Source of the DNA: CAYPTB01 sp964413535
GTDB lineage: Bacteria; Planctomycetota; UBA1135; GCA-002686595
Direction: 5' to 3'
DNA length: 64,000 bases
Assembly: GCA_964413535.1 (NCBI GenBank)
Contig: CAYPTB010000044.1
Span: 93,520-157,519, forward strand
Shown here: in pieces, positions 51,089 to 61,598 of the stretch
Position numbering within the stretch: the first letter of the stretch is position 1
How the letters are laid out: each line of letters starts with the position of its first letter
Notes under the pieces: model-generated
Told to the model about the DNA's origin: nothing
What the model saw: only the letters and a program-made list of their open reading frames with translations
Databases searched by the model: none
Position numbers and translations under genes: made by a program

Positions 51089-53230
51089 GTGCTTCCCCCT
51101 TCCCTCGCGTCCTTGGCGTTCTTCGCCGCCGTCTCGACCACTCGCGCGCAGCACGAAGATTCAGAGATCGAGCTCGCCTGGGCGGATCTCGAGCAAAGCG
51201 AACGCGTCGAGGTCGCGGAGTGGTTCCGGCTCGAGTTGAAGGGGCTCGGCACCCTCGTCGGTCGACTCGTCGAGGACGTCTCGCGGCGCGCCGACATCGA
51301 CCCGTGGTTCTGGCCGGACGCGGGCCCGGCTCCCTTCTTCGATCCCGGTGGGGCTCGGCGCCGGCTCGAGCCCGACTCCGAGCGAGTCGCGAACCTGCGC
51401 GCGAAGGTGGGGGGCGCCGCGCCGGAACTCTGGAGCTACGACTTCGCCACGCGTCGCCTGATTCGGAGCGGCGACCCGAAGGATCCCGACCGCGTCCTGC
51501 GGGACGCTCTCGCCGGCCGGCACCCCGACCTGGTCTACGCCCTCGCGACGGTCGAGCGAATGCTCGACGACGGCCGCCTGCAAGAGACCTTCAGCGCCCT
51601 CGCTCACGCCTACTCCGAGCCCGACGGGGCCGTGCATCCCGACGTCACGCTCTACGACGTCCTGGCTGCGGACGAGCCCCTCCTCCTCGGCGACGTGGAC
51701 GCCGTCGGCATCGTGCGCTGGATCCAGGGCGAAGAGACGCCATGGAAGGCGCCCGTCGAGGCGGACCGCAGGCCCGAGCTCGATCTCGCGATCCGCGCTC
51801 TCTTCCAGGAAGCCCGGTCGTGGCGTGCGACCGTGCGGGGCGTCGCGCGCGCCTTCCTCGTGGGCAACGAGCACGGCGGCCTGGTGGACGATCCGCTCTT
51901 GCTCCAGGCGCTGTGGTTGTCGGCGGATTCGGATCCGGCGCGCCTCGCGCGGCGCCTGCCCGGACCCGATCGACGCGAGCGCTTCTTCGCGGAGTGGGCG
52001 GAGACCGTCCGGCTCCAGAAGCTGCGCACGAACGCGACCTATCGCCAACGCGCTCTGGCCGCCGACGGCGCGCGCATGCGCGCGTTGTTCGACGACATCT
52101 TGGTCCGGTTCGGCGCCTACGAGCCGCGGCCGCCCCCGAAGCCGCCCGAGCCCGAAGCGACCGTCGCCGTGCCCGCCGCGCCCGTGCTCGAGGTCGACGC
52201 CGCAGGCGAGGCGGCGCTGTTCGAACGCGTCGCGAAGCTCGACCGTCGCCGCCGCGACACGCTCCTTTCGCGCTGTGTCGCGGCTGCGCGGGCGAGCGGA
52301 GCGATGCAGGTCGAGTTGGTGCGGAAATGGATCGAAGAGGCGGGGGTCGCGGTCGAGCAGCTCGAGCCCCCGACGGACTTCGGCGCGCACGATGCGAAGG
52401 TCTACGGCGGCGGCTCGCCGCGGCGGCTGGCCGAACCCAGCGATCGCATCTGGGAGAGGCTCGTCGACAAGATCGAGTTCGAGCCGCCGCCGCCCTGGCC
52501 GCGCCGCGTCCAGTACGAGTTCGCGAGCGGAAAGCTCGTCGCCCTGCCGCCGCCGCCGAAGGCCAAGAAAGGGCAGGACGAGCTGAGCGAGCTACGCCTC
52601 CTGCTGCGCGGCATCCTCCCCGACCAGGACCTCGCGCTGGCGGCCGTTCAGAAGTCGCTCGACCGCCTGGCCAGCCTGCGTCGCGAGGCGGAGTTCTTCG
52701 CGCACCTCTACTGCGATCGCGAGGCCAATGCCTATGCCGGCATCACCCTCGGCGACGCGTGGTCGAGCGATTTCGAGTTCGAGGTTCCCGACGTCGACGC
52801 GCTGGCCTACATCGACAAGCTCTGGCACGACGGCAGCGTGAAGCCGCCCTTGTCGCAGGCCGATCACGATCGCTGGTACCCGCGGATGGGCGATTCGCTG
52901 CGGAAGTTGCGGACCCGCGTCCACGTGATCGACGCGCTCGCGGCGGTCTGGTTCGAGGGGCGCCCGGAGCTCCCGCACGGCTACGACGCGAGCATCGACA
53001 TCCTCCATGCCGTGATCGCCGGAGCGGGAGAGAGCACGCAAGAGCTGGCCGACCGCCTCGAGCGAGACCGTTCCGACTTCGTGCAGAACGCCCTGCGCGA
53101 CGTCTCCCACGGGGGGCACGCGGCATGGAACGCGGGCAACGCGCGCCGTGACGAACTCCTGCGCGGCGCGCGGCTCATCCGCGGAGCCGTACTGGACGTG
53201 CTCGCGGCCGAAGGACATCTCGGGACCTGA
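51089..53230 (+). CDS. Large secreted hypothetical protein (713 aa)
   Basis: GTG 51089 begins MLPPSLASLAFFAAVSTTRA, a short signal peptide. The mature protein is mostly helical (ERVEVAEWFRLELKGLGTLV, LDLAIRALFQEARSWRATVR) and is divided near residues 345-365 by a proline-rich linker (RPPPKPPEPEATVAVPAAP). A second proline-rich spot occurs near 465-500. The C-terminal half has ADIDEF-free helical repeats and HVIDALAAVWFEG. No catalytic motif or family is recognised. It is transcribed alone, 49 nt before the kinase-like gene. Confidence 0.6.
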   Translation: MLPPSLASLAFFAAVSTTRAQHEDSEIELAWADLEQSERVEVAEWFRLELKGLGTLVGRLVEDVSRRADIDPWFWPDAGPAPFFDPGGARRRLEPDSERVANLRAKVGGAAPELWSYDFATRRLIRSGDPKDPDRVLRDALAGRHPDLVYALATVERMLDDGRLQETFSALAHAYSEPDGAVHPDVTLYDVLAADEPLLLGDVDAVGIVRWIQGEETPWKAPVEADRRPELDLAIRALFQEARSWRATVRGVARAFLVGNEHGGLVDDPLLLQALWLSADSDPARLARRLPGPDRRERFFAEWAETVRLQKLRTNATYRQRALAADGARMRALFDDILVRFGAYEPRPPPKPPEPEATVAVPAAPVLEVDAAGEAALFERVAKLDRRRRDTLLSRCVAAARASGAMQVELVRKWIEEAGVAVEQLEPPTDFGAHDAKVYGGGSPRRLAEPSDRIWERLVDKIEFEPPPPWPRRVQYEFASGKLVALPPPPKAKKGQDELSELRLLLRGILPDQDLALAAVQKSLDRLASLRREAEFFAHLYCDREANAYAGITLGDAWSSDFEFEVPDVDALAYIDKLWHDGSVKPPLSQADHDRWYPRMGDSLRKLRTRVHVIDALAAVWFEGRPELPHGYDASIDILHAVIAGAGESTQELADRLERDRSDFVQNALRDVSHGGHAAWNAGNARRDELLRGARLIRGAVLDVLAAEGHLGT

Positions 53231-53280
53231 CCGGCTCGAACGAGCGCGGGGCGCTATGATCGGCGTCGACGGGGATCCCG

Positions 53281-54297
53281 ATGGAAGCGTTCGAGCAGTC
53301 GCAGGAAGCGCGCCTCCACGAAGCGATCGCGCACGATCTCAACAACCTCCTGGCAGCGATCGGCGGATACGCGGATCAGGTCGGCGCCATGCTCGCTCCC
53401 GGCGACCCGGCGCGACGCGATCTCGAGCAGATCCACGTCGTCGTGCGGCAGATCTCGATCCTCGCGAACCTGATCCACCACGGTCCGCCGACTTCTCCGA
53501 CTCCCGTCGAGCTCGCTCAAATCGTTCGCATGGCTGCTCGGCTCGCGCGCATGACCCTCCGCGAAGTCGACGTGCGCATGGACGACGTTCCGACCGGAAC
53601 GATCGTGTACGCCGACCCCGTACACCTGCTCCGCGTCGTGCTCGATCTCGTGCGCTGGATGTCGGAGAGCTCCGCGAACGCCGGTGCGGTCGCCCCGACC
53701 GTGGTCTTCTCCCTGGCCGAGCGCGGTGCGCTGAGGGGCGTGCGCGTCACGAGCCCCCGGACCGATGGCAGCCGTCCCTCGGATGCGGTGCGCGCGCGTG
53801 CGCGCGCGATGGGCGCCGAGCTCGTGGGCGCAGACGGTACGTGGGAGTTGCTCCTTTCCACCGACCCCGGTGCGGAGCACGGCCGAAGCAAGAGTTCGCG
53901 TCTGCGCCGGGTGCTCGTGGCGGAGTCCAACGCCCTCTTGCGATCGTTCCTCGTGTCGGCGCTCGACGCCGAGTGCGTCGACCAGGCCTCGAGCGGCGCG
54001 GCAGCCGACCTGATCCTGCGGACACGCGTCGACGGCTTGGACCTCGTGGTCCTGTCCCTGGATCTCGACCACCTCGACGTCCTCGCACGGTACCGTGAGC
54101 TCCGGGCGACGAACCAGGAGACCTGGTTCGTCTTCATCTGCCGGGACGGATACCCACGCTCGGAGCTCCTACGACTCGCCGAAGCCGACGCTCGCGCGCT
54201 CGTCGTGTTCAAGCCGTTCAGCGTGGCGCACCTGGCGCAGACGATCGATCACATGACGGCGACGCGCATCGCTCGCTCGAGACGAGGGGAGAATTGA
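53281..54297 (+). CDS. Degenerate histidine kinase-receiver hybrid
   Basis: The 338-residue product has an H-box, HEAIAHDLNNLLAAIGGYAD (His18), like HisKA domains of hybrid kinases. The N-box region reads LLRVVLDLVRWMSES, with Arg where Asn is needed, and no G-boxes are seen, so ATP binding is doubtful. A receiver-like domain (about 208-330) has the first acidic cluster as VAES and Ser259 at the phospho-acceptor site (VVLSLDLDHL); the conserved lysine is kept (Lys311, VFKPF). It therefore looks like a pseudo-kinase with a pseudo-receiver, possibly a phosphotransfer or docking partner of the adjacent regulator. It ends 4 nt before that gene. Confidence 0.7.
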   Translation: MEAFEQSQEARLHEAIAHDLNNLLAAIGGYADQVGAMLAPGDPARRDLEQIHVVVRQISILANLIHHGPPTSPTPVELAQIVRMAARLARMTLREVDVRMDDVPTGTIVYADPVHLLRVVLDLVRWMSESSANAGAVAPTVVFSLAERGALRGVRVTSPRTDGSRPSDAVRARARAMGAELVGADGTWELLLSTDPGAEHGRSKSSRLRRVLVAESNALLRSFLVSALDAECVDQASSGAAADLILRTRVDGLDLVVLSLDLDHLDVLARYRELRATNQETWFVFICRDGYPRSELLRLAEADARALVVFKPFSVAHLAQTIDHMTATRIARSRRGEN

Positions 54298-54301
54298 ATC
54301 G

Positions 54302-54952
54302 ATGAGCCCGATATCCGTGATGGTGGTGGACGATCACGCCATGGTGCGATCCGCGCTCGCACGGGACCTGGACCGCGATCCCGAGTTGCGCGTGATCGCG
54401 GAGGCTGCGGACGCGGAACAAGCCGTCGACCGAGCAATCGAGCGGCGCCCGGACGTCGTGATCATGGACATCGACATGCCCGGCCCGACCTGCTTCGCAG
54501 CCGCCCGACGCATGGTGGAGGAGTGTCCCACCACCAAGGTCATCTTCCTCTCGGCTTTCTTCCACGATCACTACGTGGAGGAGGCGCTGGCGGCGAAGGC
54601 GCGCGGCTACCTCACGAAGCGCGAGCCGCAGGAGTCGCTCATCGCCGCGATCAAGGAGGTCGCGCGCGGCGGAGTGTGCTTCTCGGAGGAGGTTCGCAAG
54701 CGCATCGTCGTCGACGACCAGGGCGTGCACTTGGGAGCGGAGCACACGCGCGGTTCGAAGTTGACGGGACGCGAGGTGGAGGTCCTGCGCTACCTCGCGC
54801 GCGGCATGTCCAAGAAGGAGATCGCCGGAACGATGCACCGCAGCGTCAAGACGATCGAGAACCACTGCTCGAACATCATGAAGAAGCTCGACATCCACGA
54901 TCGCGTCGAGCTCGCGCTCTACGCGATCCGCGAGGGCCTCGCGGAGGCGTAG
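54302..54952 (+). CDS. NarL/LuxR-family response regulator
   Basis: The 216-residue product has a receiver domain with the acidic pair Asp10-Asp11, phospho-acceptor Asp56 in VVIMDIDMPGP, and Lys106 in YLTKREP. The LuxR-type helix-turn-helix (about 152-212) reads LTGREVEVLRYLARGMSKKE, IAGTMHRSVKTIENHCSNIM, KKLDIHDRVELALYAIREG. All receiver residues are intact, so it should be phosphorylated by some kinase, not obviously by its degenerate neighbour. Both genes form one transcription unit with a 4-nt gap. Targets are unknown. Confidence 0.9.
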   Translation: MSPISVMVVDDHAMVRSALARDLDRDPELRVIAEAADAEQAVDRAIERRPDVVIMDIDMPGPTCFAAARRMVEECPTTKVIFLSAFFHDHYVEEALAAKARGYLTKREPQESLIAAIKEVARGGVCFSEEVRKRIVVDDQGVHLGAEHTRGSKLTGREVEVLRYLARGMSKKEIAGTMHRSVKTIENHCSNIMKKLDIHDRVELALYAIREGLAEA

Positions 54953-55037
54953 CACGCCGCGGCTGCGGCTGTGGGGAGGCTTCCTCCGAGACCGCAAGAC
55001 GCAAAGGCCGCACTTCGCCGTTGCACTCGCTCAGAGC

Positions 55038-56516
<1,479 letters not shown>

Positions 56517-56717
56517 GGGGACATGGTAGGCGCGCCGGGTCGTGGGCCGGCAACGCGATCCACTCCCGCGCATCCAAGCCCACGTCGCGGGCGAGCAGCC
56601 GGAGGGCGAGCGCACGCACGACCGTGGAGCGTTCCCGCGGGCTCCGGGCGACGGCTCGCGAGTTCGGCGAGAACCCTGCCGCTGGCGAGCGAGCTCGCGC
56701 GACGACACACTCCGCCG

Positions 56718-57494
56718 ATGGCCTTGGAGGCGACGCGACTCGTGCTCGTGACCGGCGCGAGCCGCGGCATCGGCGCGGCCATCGCGCGCCACCTCGCCGC
56801 CGCCGGAAAGTCGGTCGTGGCGGCCGCGCGCACGCAGGCCGCCTGCGAGGGCCTCTGCGACGAGCTGCATTCGGCCCACGGCGTCCTCGCGATCGCGGTG
56901 CGGATGGACGTCGGCGACCCGCGCTCGATCCGCGAAGCCGTGGAGGAGGCGCAGCGCCGGACGCATGCGTTCGGTCCCATCGACGGCCTGGTGAACGACG
57001 CCGGCGTGGCGCTGAGCGCACCGCTCCTCGGGAACGCCGAGGGGGAGCTGCACGAGCTCCACATGCGCGTCAACTACCACGGTGCGCGCCGCGTGGCGGA
57101 AGCTCTGCTCCCGGACATGCGCGCGCGCGGCCGCGGGGCCATCGTGAACGTCGCCTCCTCCGCGGGTCTGCGCGGCTATCCCTACGTTTCCGCCTACTGC
57201 GCGTCGAAGCACGCGCTCGTGGGCTGGACGCGCGCCGCGGCGCTCGAGCTCGCCGAAACCGGCGTGCGCGTCCACGCCGTGTGCCCGCACTACGTCGAGT
57301 CGCCGATGCTCGCGGAATCCGTGCGGCGCATCGTCGCGAAGACCGGGAAGAGCGAGGCCGATGCGCGGGCCTTCTTCGCGGACCAGAACCCCGGCGGGCG
57401 GCTCGTGACGCCCGAGGAAGTCGCCCGCGAGGTCGCGCGCCTGCTCGACTCGGAGAAGACCGGCGAGATCGTCGAGCTCGACGGCTCGGCGTGA
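56718..57494 (+). CDS. Short-chain dehydrogenase/reductase (classical SDR)
   Basis: The 258-residue product has the classical SDR features: TGASRGIG (12-19) for NAD(P), NDAG (93-96), catalytic Ser (IVNVASSAG, about 148) and YCASK (Tyr160, Lys164). It has family length and ends EIVELDGSA. The substrate is likely a secondary alcohol or 3-oxoacyl compound. Its divergent neighbour is an OYE-type oxidoreductase, and fatty-acid genes follow at 61.6 kb. ATG 56718 gives the expected short N-terminus. Confidence 0.9.
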   Translation: MALEATRLVLVTGASRGIGAAIARHLAAAGKSVVAAARTQAACEGLCDELHSAHGVLAIAVRMDVGDPRSIREAVEEAQRRTHAFGPIDGLVNDAGVALSAPLLGNAEGELHELHMRVNYHGARRVAEALLPDMRARGRGAIVNVASSAGLRGYPYVSAYCASKHALVGWTRAAALELAETGVRVHAVCPHYVESPMLAESVRRIVAKTGKSEADARAFFADQNPGGRLVTPEEVAREVARLLDSEKTGEIVELDGSA

Positions 57495-57539
57495 GCACTG
57501 TCGGGAAGGCCGGACGCCGCCACCCGGCGCGGGGAGTGA

Positions 57540-57719
57540 GCGGACCCCGCGCGGAACGGCGGGAAGAGTCCCGCCCAGCTCCTCGAGCACGTCGCCCGCG
57601 ATCCGCTCGTGCTGTGGGGCTGGAATCCGGGGGCCGGCCGAGCCCCGGTGTCGGTCTCGCACGAGCGCTTCGTCGACGCCATGCGGGCGTGGATCGCCGA
57701 CGACTGCGGCTGTCCGTAG
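57540..57719 (+). pseudogene. Orphan coding-like C-terminal fragment without start codon
   Basis: After TGA 57537-57539 a frame of 59 codons reads ADPARNGGKSPAQLLEHVAR, DPLVLWGWNPGAGRAPVSVS, HERFVDAMRAWIADDCGCP and stops at 57719. The composition is protein-like, and WNPG..R.PV....F....W is a pattern I associate with C-termini near cytochrome-c-type proteins of Planctomycetes (from memory). No ATG/GTG/TTG lies before the conserved part. It is likely a remnant. Hairpins GCGCGGGG/CCCCGCGC (57527-57552) and GGCGGG/CCCGCC (57558-57575) lie at its start. Nothing else is seen in 57495-57810. Confidence 0.35.
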
Positions 57720-57810
57720 GTCTGCGCGTGACGCATTCCTTCTATCCGGCGCGACCGGTCGCGGGGAGACTGGCTCGCATCGCGGGCGGAACCCGCGGGA
57801 AGTGAAGACC

Positions 57811-58314
57811 ATGACCAACGCAGCCAAGCTCACGACCGGGATCTCCCTGGCCCTCGCCGCCCTCTCGCTCTCCCTCGCCGCAGCCGCGGGGCAAGGGGCT
57901 CCAGCCGCAGGCGAGTTGGAGCTCGAAGACCTGGGCTGGATGGCCGGCCACTGGATGCTGCAGGAAGCGGGCGGCACGACGGAGGAGCTCTGGATGCCGG
58001 CGCGCGGCGGGATGATGCTCGGGCTGAATCGCTCGGTTCAGAAAGGGCGCGCGCGCGGCAGCTTCGAGTACCTGCGGATCGTCGAGGACCCCGAGCACGG
58101 CGGCGTCGTGTACCTCGCGAGCCCCGGCGGCGGTCCGCCGACGCCGTTCCGACTGACCGAGGTCGACGGGAAGCACGCCGTGTTCGAGAACCCCGAGCAC
58201 GACTTCCCCAAGCGTATCGAGTACCGACTCGAGGGCGAGAAACTGACGGCATCCATCGCGGGCGACACGCCCGGTCCATCCTGGAGCTTCGAGCGCGTCG
58301 GACACGTCGAGTAG
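57811..58314 (+). CDS. Secreted DUF6265-like protein
   Basis: The 167-residue product has a signal peptide (GISLALAALSLSLAAAAGQ) and a small beta-barrel-like domain: LGWMAGHWMLQEAGGTTEEL, WMPARGGMMLGLNRSV, FEYLRIVEDPEHGGVVYLAS, VFENPEHDFPKRIEYRLEG. The WMAGxW...EEW.P..GGMMLG pattern belongs to the DUF6265 group (name from memory), related to lipocalin-like proteins. Start ATG 57811, with a GGGAAG ribosome-binding-like sequence 7-12 nt upstream; GTG 57802 is an alternative. Confidence 0.7.
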   Translation: MTNAAKLTTGISLALAALSLSLAAAAGQGAPAAGELELEDLGWMAGHWMLQEAGGTTEELWMPARGGMMLGLNRSVQKGRARGSFEYLRIVEDPEHGGVVYLASPGGGPPTPFRLTEVDGKHAVFENPEHDFPKRIEYRLEGEKLTASIAGDTPGPSWSFERVGHVE

Positions 58315-58363
58315 CGGATACGGGTTGCGCACCGCCGCTCGGAACGACTAGGGTCTCTGCGCG

Positions 58364-58765
58364 GTGCAGATCCTCCAACCCGACGGCTGGAAAGCTCCCA
58401 AGGGCTACAGCAACGGCATCGCCGTCGAAGGTCCGGGCCGCCACGTGTTCGTCGCCGGCCAGATCGCGTGGGACGCCGAGCAGCGCCTGGTGGGGAAGGG
58501 GAGCTTCGCCGCGCAGTTCGAGCGCGCGCTCCTGAACGTCGTCCTCGTGCTCGCCGCCGGCCGCGCGCAGCCTGCGCACGTGTGCCGCGTCACGATCTTC
58601 GTCACCGACAAGCGCGCGTACCAGGCCGAGCAGAAAACCGTCGGCGCCGCCTGGCGCGCCCACATGGGTGCGCACTACCCCGCCATGTCGCTCGTGCAGG
58701 TCGCCGATCTGCTCGAGGACGGCGCCCTGGTCGAAATCGAGGCGACGGCTTTCGTGCCCGCGTAG
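58364..58765 (+). CDS. RidA/YjgF family protein lacking the catalytic arginine
   Basis: The 133-residue product (GTG 58364) has the Rid fold: KGYSNGIAVEGPGRHVFVAG, QIAWDAEQRLVGKGSFAAQF, RALLNVVLVLAAG and VTIFVTDKRAYQAEQ. It ends VADLLEDGALVEIEATAFV. In RidA an arginine (R105 in E. coli, PARSCVEV) holds the imine substrate; here the same site reads PAMSLVQV, with Met108. It is therefore probably a non-deaminase Rid subgroup or has another ligand. It follows the DUF6265-like gene by 49 nt. Confidence 0.85.
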   Translation: MQILQPDGWKAPKGYSNGIAVEGPGRHVFVAGQIAWDAEQRLVGKGSFAAQFERALLNVVLVLAAGRAQPAHVCRVTIFVTDKRAYQAEQKTVGAAWRAHMGAHYPAMSLVQVADLLEDGALVEIEATAFVPA

Positions 58766-58825
58766 ACCGAGGCGCGCTCCGGTGTCGTGCCGCCCCAGGT
58801 CAGGAGTGGAGTTGACTTCCCCGGC

Positions 58826-61420
58826 TCACTCGCCGACGAGGTTCGTCACGACGGCAACGCCGGTCGTTGTCGTGATGAATTGACCGGCAAACGTCTGCAG
58901 GACGAGGTCGGGAATGCCGTCGAGATCCACGTCGCCGACCGAGTGTCGGGAAAAGGTCCCGGGATCGAAGTACGTGCTGGGAGCGGAGAACGATCCATCG
59001 CCGTTGCCATGGAATACACGCACTTCCTTGGACGCGTCGAGCACGTCGGGCAACCCGTCGTCGTCCAAGTCGACCAGCGAAAACTCTCCAGATTTGGCCC
59101 CGGGCGGGCCGAGTACGGGCGCTGCGAACGTCGCGTCGCCGTTGCTGAGCAGACAGTTCAGCTCGTCCGAAACTTTCACACAGATGTCGTCGTCGCCGTC
59201 GCGGTCGAGATCACCTGCCTCGAGATAACTGATTCCGTTGGGCATGTTGGCGACGAAGATCGGCGTCCCGAACGTGCCGTCGCCCTGGTTCAACAGGATC
59301 GAGATGTCCTCGTCGAATTGGCCGCCTATCGCGAAGTCGATGTACGGGTCGCCGTCGAAGTGACCGACGGCTACGGCATGGAAGGGATTGGTTTGATCGG
59401 GGGGAGAAAAGGGGTCCGTCATCTCCCATCCAAGATCGAACGTACCGTCGCCGTTTCCGAGCAGCACGCAAAGCCTGATCGCCGAGCTCGTAGCCAGGTC
59501 GAGGATCTGATCCCCGTTCATGTCCACGGCGAACACATCGTCGTTCTCGGCTTCGAGGACCGGGAGCATCGCGCCGAAGGTGCCGTCTCCCATTCCGAGA
59601 TGCACGGCCATGTCGTGCACCCCCCAACCGAGAACGTCGAGAGCACCGTCCGAGTCGAAGTCGTCGACGAGGACGCCCTTGCTGAGGTTCAGACTCGGGT
59701 ACGTGACCATGGGGCCGAACGTACCGTCGCCATTCCCGAGCAGCACGGCGATGGAGTTGCCGTTCGCTCCACCGATCAAGTCCGTGTCGCCATCGTCATC
59801 GACGTCGCCGATCGCGGCCGCCTGTTGCAGGACGACGGCGTCGTGGATCGGCGGGCTCTGCAACGTCCCGTCGCCGTTGCCGAAGAGGATCCTGACACCA
59901 GAGTCGCCCATGAGGACATCGCGCGCTCCGTCTGAGTCCACGTCGACCAACGACAGGCAAACCAAGCCGCTTTCCTTCAAGAACGGCCGGCGTGAGGCGA
60001 ACGTCCCGTCGCCGTTGCTCGGAACGACGACGCAGTCGTTCCACTGCTGGCCGTAGACGAGATCGTCCACGAGGTCGCCGTCCATGTCGGCGAGGTCGAC
60101 CATCACCACCCTGGGGTCGACCTGGTCGGGGTAGATCTCGGCTCCGAAGGTCCCGTCGCCATTGCCAAGGCGCACGCCGACTGGCTCGGCGTCGTCGTAC
60201 GAGATGGCGAAGTCGACGTGGCCGTCCCCGCTCAGGTGGCCGAGCTCGACGGCGATCGGCGCGTTCTGCGTCGCCATCACCATCGGGGGAAGGAAGCTGC
60301 CGGAACCGGCCCCCAGCACGACCGAGATCGAGTCGCCGAACATCAGCGGGGCGATCAGGTCGAGATCCCCGTTCTCGTCGAAGTCGGCGATCTCGACGTC
60401 CCACAGCCCCGAGCCTCCCGGCCCGCTCCCCGCGGGGACGAAGGTCGGCGCGCCGAACGCGCCGTTCCCGTCGCCGAAGAGCACGGCGAAGCGCGCTTCC
60501 TTGCTGTTCGCCACGGCGATGTCGAGGAAGCCGTCCTCATCGAGGTCCGCGATCGCCGTCGCGATCGAGCCCTTGCCGGAGAAGTAGCGCACTTCGCCCG
60601 TGAAGCCGCCCGCGCCGTCCCCGAGCAGCACCGAGACGTCGGTGTTGGTCGATCCCGCCGGACCCTTGTTCGCCACGACTGCGTCGAGGAACGAATCGCC
60701 GTCCAGGAACGCCAAGTCGAGCGACGACGGCGTGATGCCCGTGAGCAGCGTCGAGATCGGCGCGCCGAAGCCGCCCGCCAGTTGGCCCGGGCGCACGACG
60801 AGGGCATCCGCCCCCTCCGTCTCGAGCGTCACGAGGTCGCCGAGGGCGTCGCCGTCCATGTCGCCGAAGGCGATCTCGATCGGGTTGCCCGAGTCGGACA
60901 CGAGCGTCGTCCCCTGGAAGAAGAGCGGCTCGCTCACGCTGCCGACGCGCAGCCGCACGGCGTTGGTGATGGCGAGTCCGCCGGGCGCGCCGCTGTCGAA
61001 CACCAGGGCCTGGAAGGTCGCACCCTCCCCACACAGGTCGATCGGCACGTCGGGAGTGTTCAGGAGGAGCGGCGACTTGCCGAGCACGTTCGTGTTGAAG
61101 AACTTCGTGCTCCAAGGAAGGCTTGGCCACACCGTGGCTCCGGTGGGGGCGTGCAGCGTCGGGTTCTCGAAGCCGCCGTAGATCAGCACTCCTGGAGTGA
61201 ACGGCGTGGCGCGCTCGACCCGCAACGCGAAATTGCCTCCGACCACCGGCGCGCCCTTGGGCGTGCGCAGCAGCGGCTCGCTCGTGCCGGCGTCGAGCTC
61301 GTTGAGCACGACCTCGTCGCCGCACTGGGCGCGCGGAGCGTTCGAGAGCGCCAGCGCCGCGAGATAGCCCACGGTCAGGCCCGACCACCGTCTCCTGAGT
61401 TCGCGTCTGAACTTCGACAT
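58826..61420 (-). CDS. Secreted FG-GAP/VCBS repeat protein
   Basis: The 864-residue product starts at ATG 61420, preceded by a GGGGAG ribosome-binding site, with a signal sequence (LTVGYLAALALSNAPRAQ). About thirteen FG-GAP repeats follow, each with DxDxDGxxDL calcium loops and GNGDGTF-type turns (VLLGNGDGTFGPMVTYPSLN, DLDEDGFLDIAVAN, DVDDDGDTDLIGGANGN). This makes two consecutive seven-blade-like integrin-type propellers, probably Ca-bound and surface exposed. The first 190 residues form a separate beta domain. No PEP-CTERM sorting signal is seen at the end (VAVVTNLVGE). Confidence 0.85.
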   Translation of the reverse strand: MSKFRRELRRRWSGLTVGYLAALALSNAPRAQCGDEVVLNELDAGTSEPLLRTPKGAPVVGGNFALRVERATPFTPGVLIYGGFENPTLHAPTGATVWPSLPWSTKFFNTNVLGKSPLLLNTPDVPIDLCGEGATFQALVFDSGAPGGLAITNAVRLRVGSVSEPLFFQGTTLVSDSGNPIEIAFGDMDGDALGDLVTLETEGADALVVRPGQLAGGFGAPISTLLTGITPSSLDLAFLDGDSFLDAVVANKGPAGSTNTDVSVLLGDGAGGFTGEVRYFSGKGSIATAIADLDEDGFLDIAVANSKEARFAVLFGDGNGAFGAPTFVPAGSGPGGSGLWDVEIADFDENGDLDLIAPLMFGDSISVVLGAGSGSFLPPMVMATQNAPIAVELGHLSGDGHVDFAISYDDAEPVGVRLGNGDGTFGAEIYPDQVDPRVVMVDLADMDGDLVDDLVYGQQWNDCVVVPSNGDGTFASRRPFLKESGLVCLSLVDVDSDGARDVLMGDSGVRILFGNGDGTLQSPPIHDAVVLQQAAAIGDVDDDGDTDLIGGANGNSIAVLLGNGDGTFGPMVTYPSLNLSKGVLVDDFDSDGALDVLGWGVHDMAVHLGMGDGTFGAMLPVLEAENDDVFAVDMNGDQILDLATSSAIRLCVLLGNGDGTFDLGWEMTDPFSPPDQTNPFHAVAVGHFDGDPYIDFAIGGQFDEDISILLNQGDGTFGTPIFVANMPNGISYLEAGDLDRDGDDDICVKVSDELNCLLSNGDATFAAPVLGPPGAKSGEFSLVDLDDDGLPDVLDASKEVRVFHGNGDGSFSAPSTYFDPGTFSRHSVGDVDLDGIPDLVLQTFAGQFITTTTGVAVVTNLVGE

Positions 61421-61598
61421 CGGTGTCTCCCCGGATCGCGCCTTCACCGTGGAATACGGCCCACGCGCTCGATGGGAGCCTAGCACGGGCCCGAGCTTCC
61501 GGGTGCCTACGACCTCTCCGTAGCGATCGAAGCCGAGGGTCCACGCGGATACCGCCGCTGCCCCGATTCCGCTACCCTCCTCGCCGAGGTGGCGCGTC

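Noticed and set aside
57491..57805. GTGA-coupled frame after the SDR gene
   Set aside because: Arg/Pro-rich shadow composition; the alternative frame at 57540 is more protein-like.
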